A stretch of DNA of 6,332 nt from Nostoc sp. CHAB 5715 (lineage in GTDB: Bacteria > Cyanobacteriota > Cyanobacteriia > Cyanobacteriales > Nostocaceae): the NCBI RefSeq assembly GCF_020829685.1, contig NZ_JAIVFR010000401.1, positions 1-6,332 on the forward strand. Direction: 5' to 3'. The position numbers were made by a program, and so were the translations under genes. The notes under the pieces are model-generated. The model had not been told where the DNA came from. It saw only the letters and a program-made list of their open reading frames with translations, and searched no databases. The stretch's first letter is position 1; each line of letters opens with the position of its first letter. Positions 5,988 to 6,332 of the stretch are shown in pieces.

Positions 5988-6332
5988 ATGTCAGACTTAG
6001 AAAATTTTACACCTAAATTAACAGCAGATGGTTCTTTCACCTTTGTCTCTCAAGAGTTTGGTGAATCCTTTCACAGCCATTGTGGTGCCAAGCAGGAGAG
6101 TTTTTTTAAGTTTGTGGAACCTACTCAACTGACTACAGCCGCCCAAAAACCAGTTTTGCAACTATTGGATATTTGTTATGGTCTAGGATATAACACAGCT
6201 GCTGCTTTGCAGACAATTTGGGCAGTGAATCCTAACTGTTGTGTTGAAGTAATCGGTTTAGAACTGAATCCAGCAGTGCCACAAGCTGCGATCGCTCATC
6301 ACTTGTTCGACAATTGGAACTGTAACTATATT
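5988..6332 (+). CDS. MnmC/MnmD-like tRNA 5-methylaminomethyl-2-thiouridine methyltransferase, 5' part
   Basis: The first 115 codons are present and the frame is open to the window end, so the gene is cut by the window. The protein begins MSDLENFTPKLTADGSFTFVS. The segment EFGESFHSHCGAKQES (residues 23-38) matches the conserved FGE-x-H-S-x-x-GA-x-x-E signature of the MnmC methyltransferase domain (DUF752). LLDICYGLGYNTAAAL (59-74) is the glycine-rich SAM-binding loop, and VIGLELNP is the acidic end of the next strand. In E. coli, MnmC finishes the mnm5s2U34 wobble modification; the methyltransferase half methylates the nm5s2U intermediate. Whether an FAD oxidase domain follows cannot be seen; stand-alone MnmD-type proteins are common outside proteobacteria. 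The ATG at 5988 is preceded by AT-rich sequence without a Shine-Dalgarno motif. A HIP1 octamer lies within the gene at 6288. Confidence 0.85.
   Translation, partial: MSDLENFTPKLTADGSFTFVSQEFGESFHSHCGAKQESFFKFVEPTQLTTAAQKPVLQLLDICYGLGYNTAAALQTIWAVNPNCCVEVIGLELNPAVPQAAIAHHLFDNWNCNYI

Overview
The window looks like chromosome of a filamentous, Nostocales-type cyanobacterium. Seven copies of the HIP1 octamer GCGATCGC occur in 6.3 kb (at 129, 531, 1320, 4403, 4430, 5280 and 6288). The gaps between genes carry the 7-bp tandem repeats typical of Nostoc, Anabaena, Calothrix and Fischerella (NTTTGTC, ATGACTA and TTGGGCA types) and a GC-rich palindromic repeat. Genes are AT-leaning, lack strong Shine-Dalgarno sequences, and match cyanobacterial families. 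Taxonomy is inferred from these marks, not from a database match.

Layout from left to right: (1) glutathione reductase gor on the minus strand (41-1417). (2) A 264-bp gap with inverted repeats and a weak terminator-like hairpin. (3) A minus-strand gene (1682-2977) for a secreted FecR-domain protein whose C-terminus is an almost perfect eleven-copy 24-bp tandem repeat coding for the octapeptide TPVTPTEP. (4) A 554-bp AT-rich divergent intergenic region with two clean dyads on the side of the next gene. (5) A plus-strand gene (3532-4833) for a secreted protein with a Pro/Gln/Glu-rich linker and a C-terminal beta-barrel-like domain ending in Phe. (6) A composite repeat block between convergent genes (4835-5016). 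(7) A minus-strand two-domain sulfurtransferase of the rhodanese/3-mercaptopyruvate type (5007-5825), whose start codon and stop codon both lie inside heptamer repeats. (8) A divergent 5' fragment of a plus-strand MnmC/MnmD-like tRNA methyltransferase, cut by the window end (5988 onward).

The two outer parts are housekeeping genes: glutathione redox, sulfane-sulfur transfer and tRNA wobble modification. The most unusual part is the divergent pair of the FecR-domain protein and the beta-barrel protein. Both are predicted to be exported, both have long Pro-rich low-complexity stretches, and they share one intergenic region. A joint cell-envelope role is plausible but is inference. The other notable theme is repeats entering genes: an in-frame array in the FecR-domain gene, and heptamer arrays that define both ends of the sulfurtransferase reading frame. 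I see no RNA genes, transposase, CRISPR array or defence genes.
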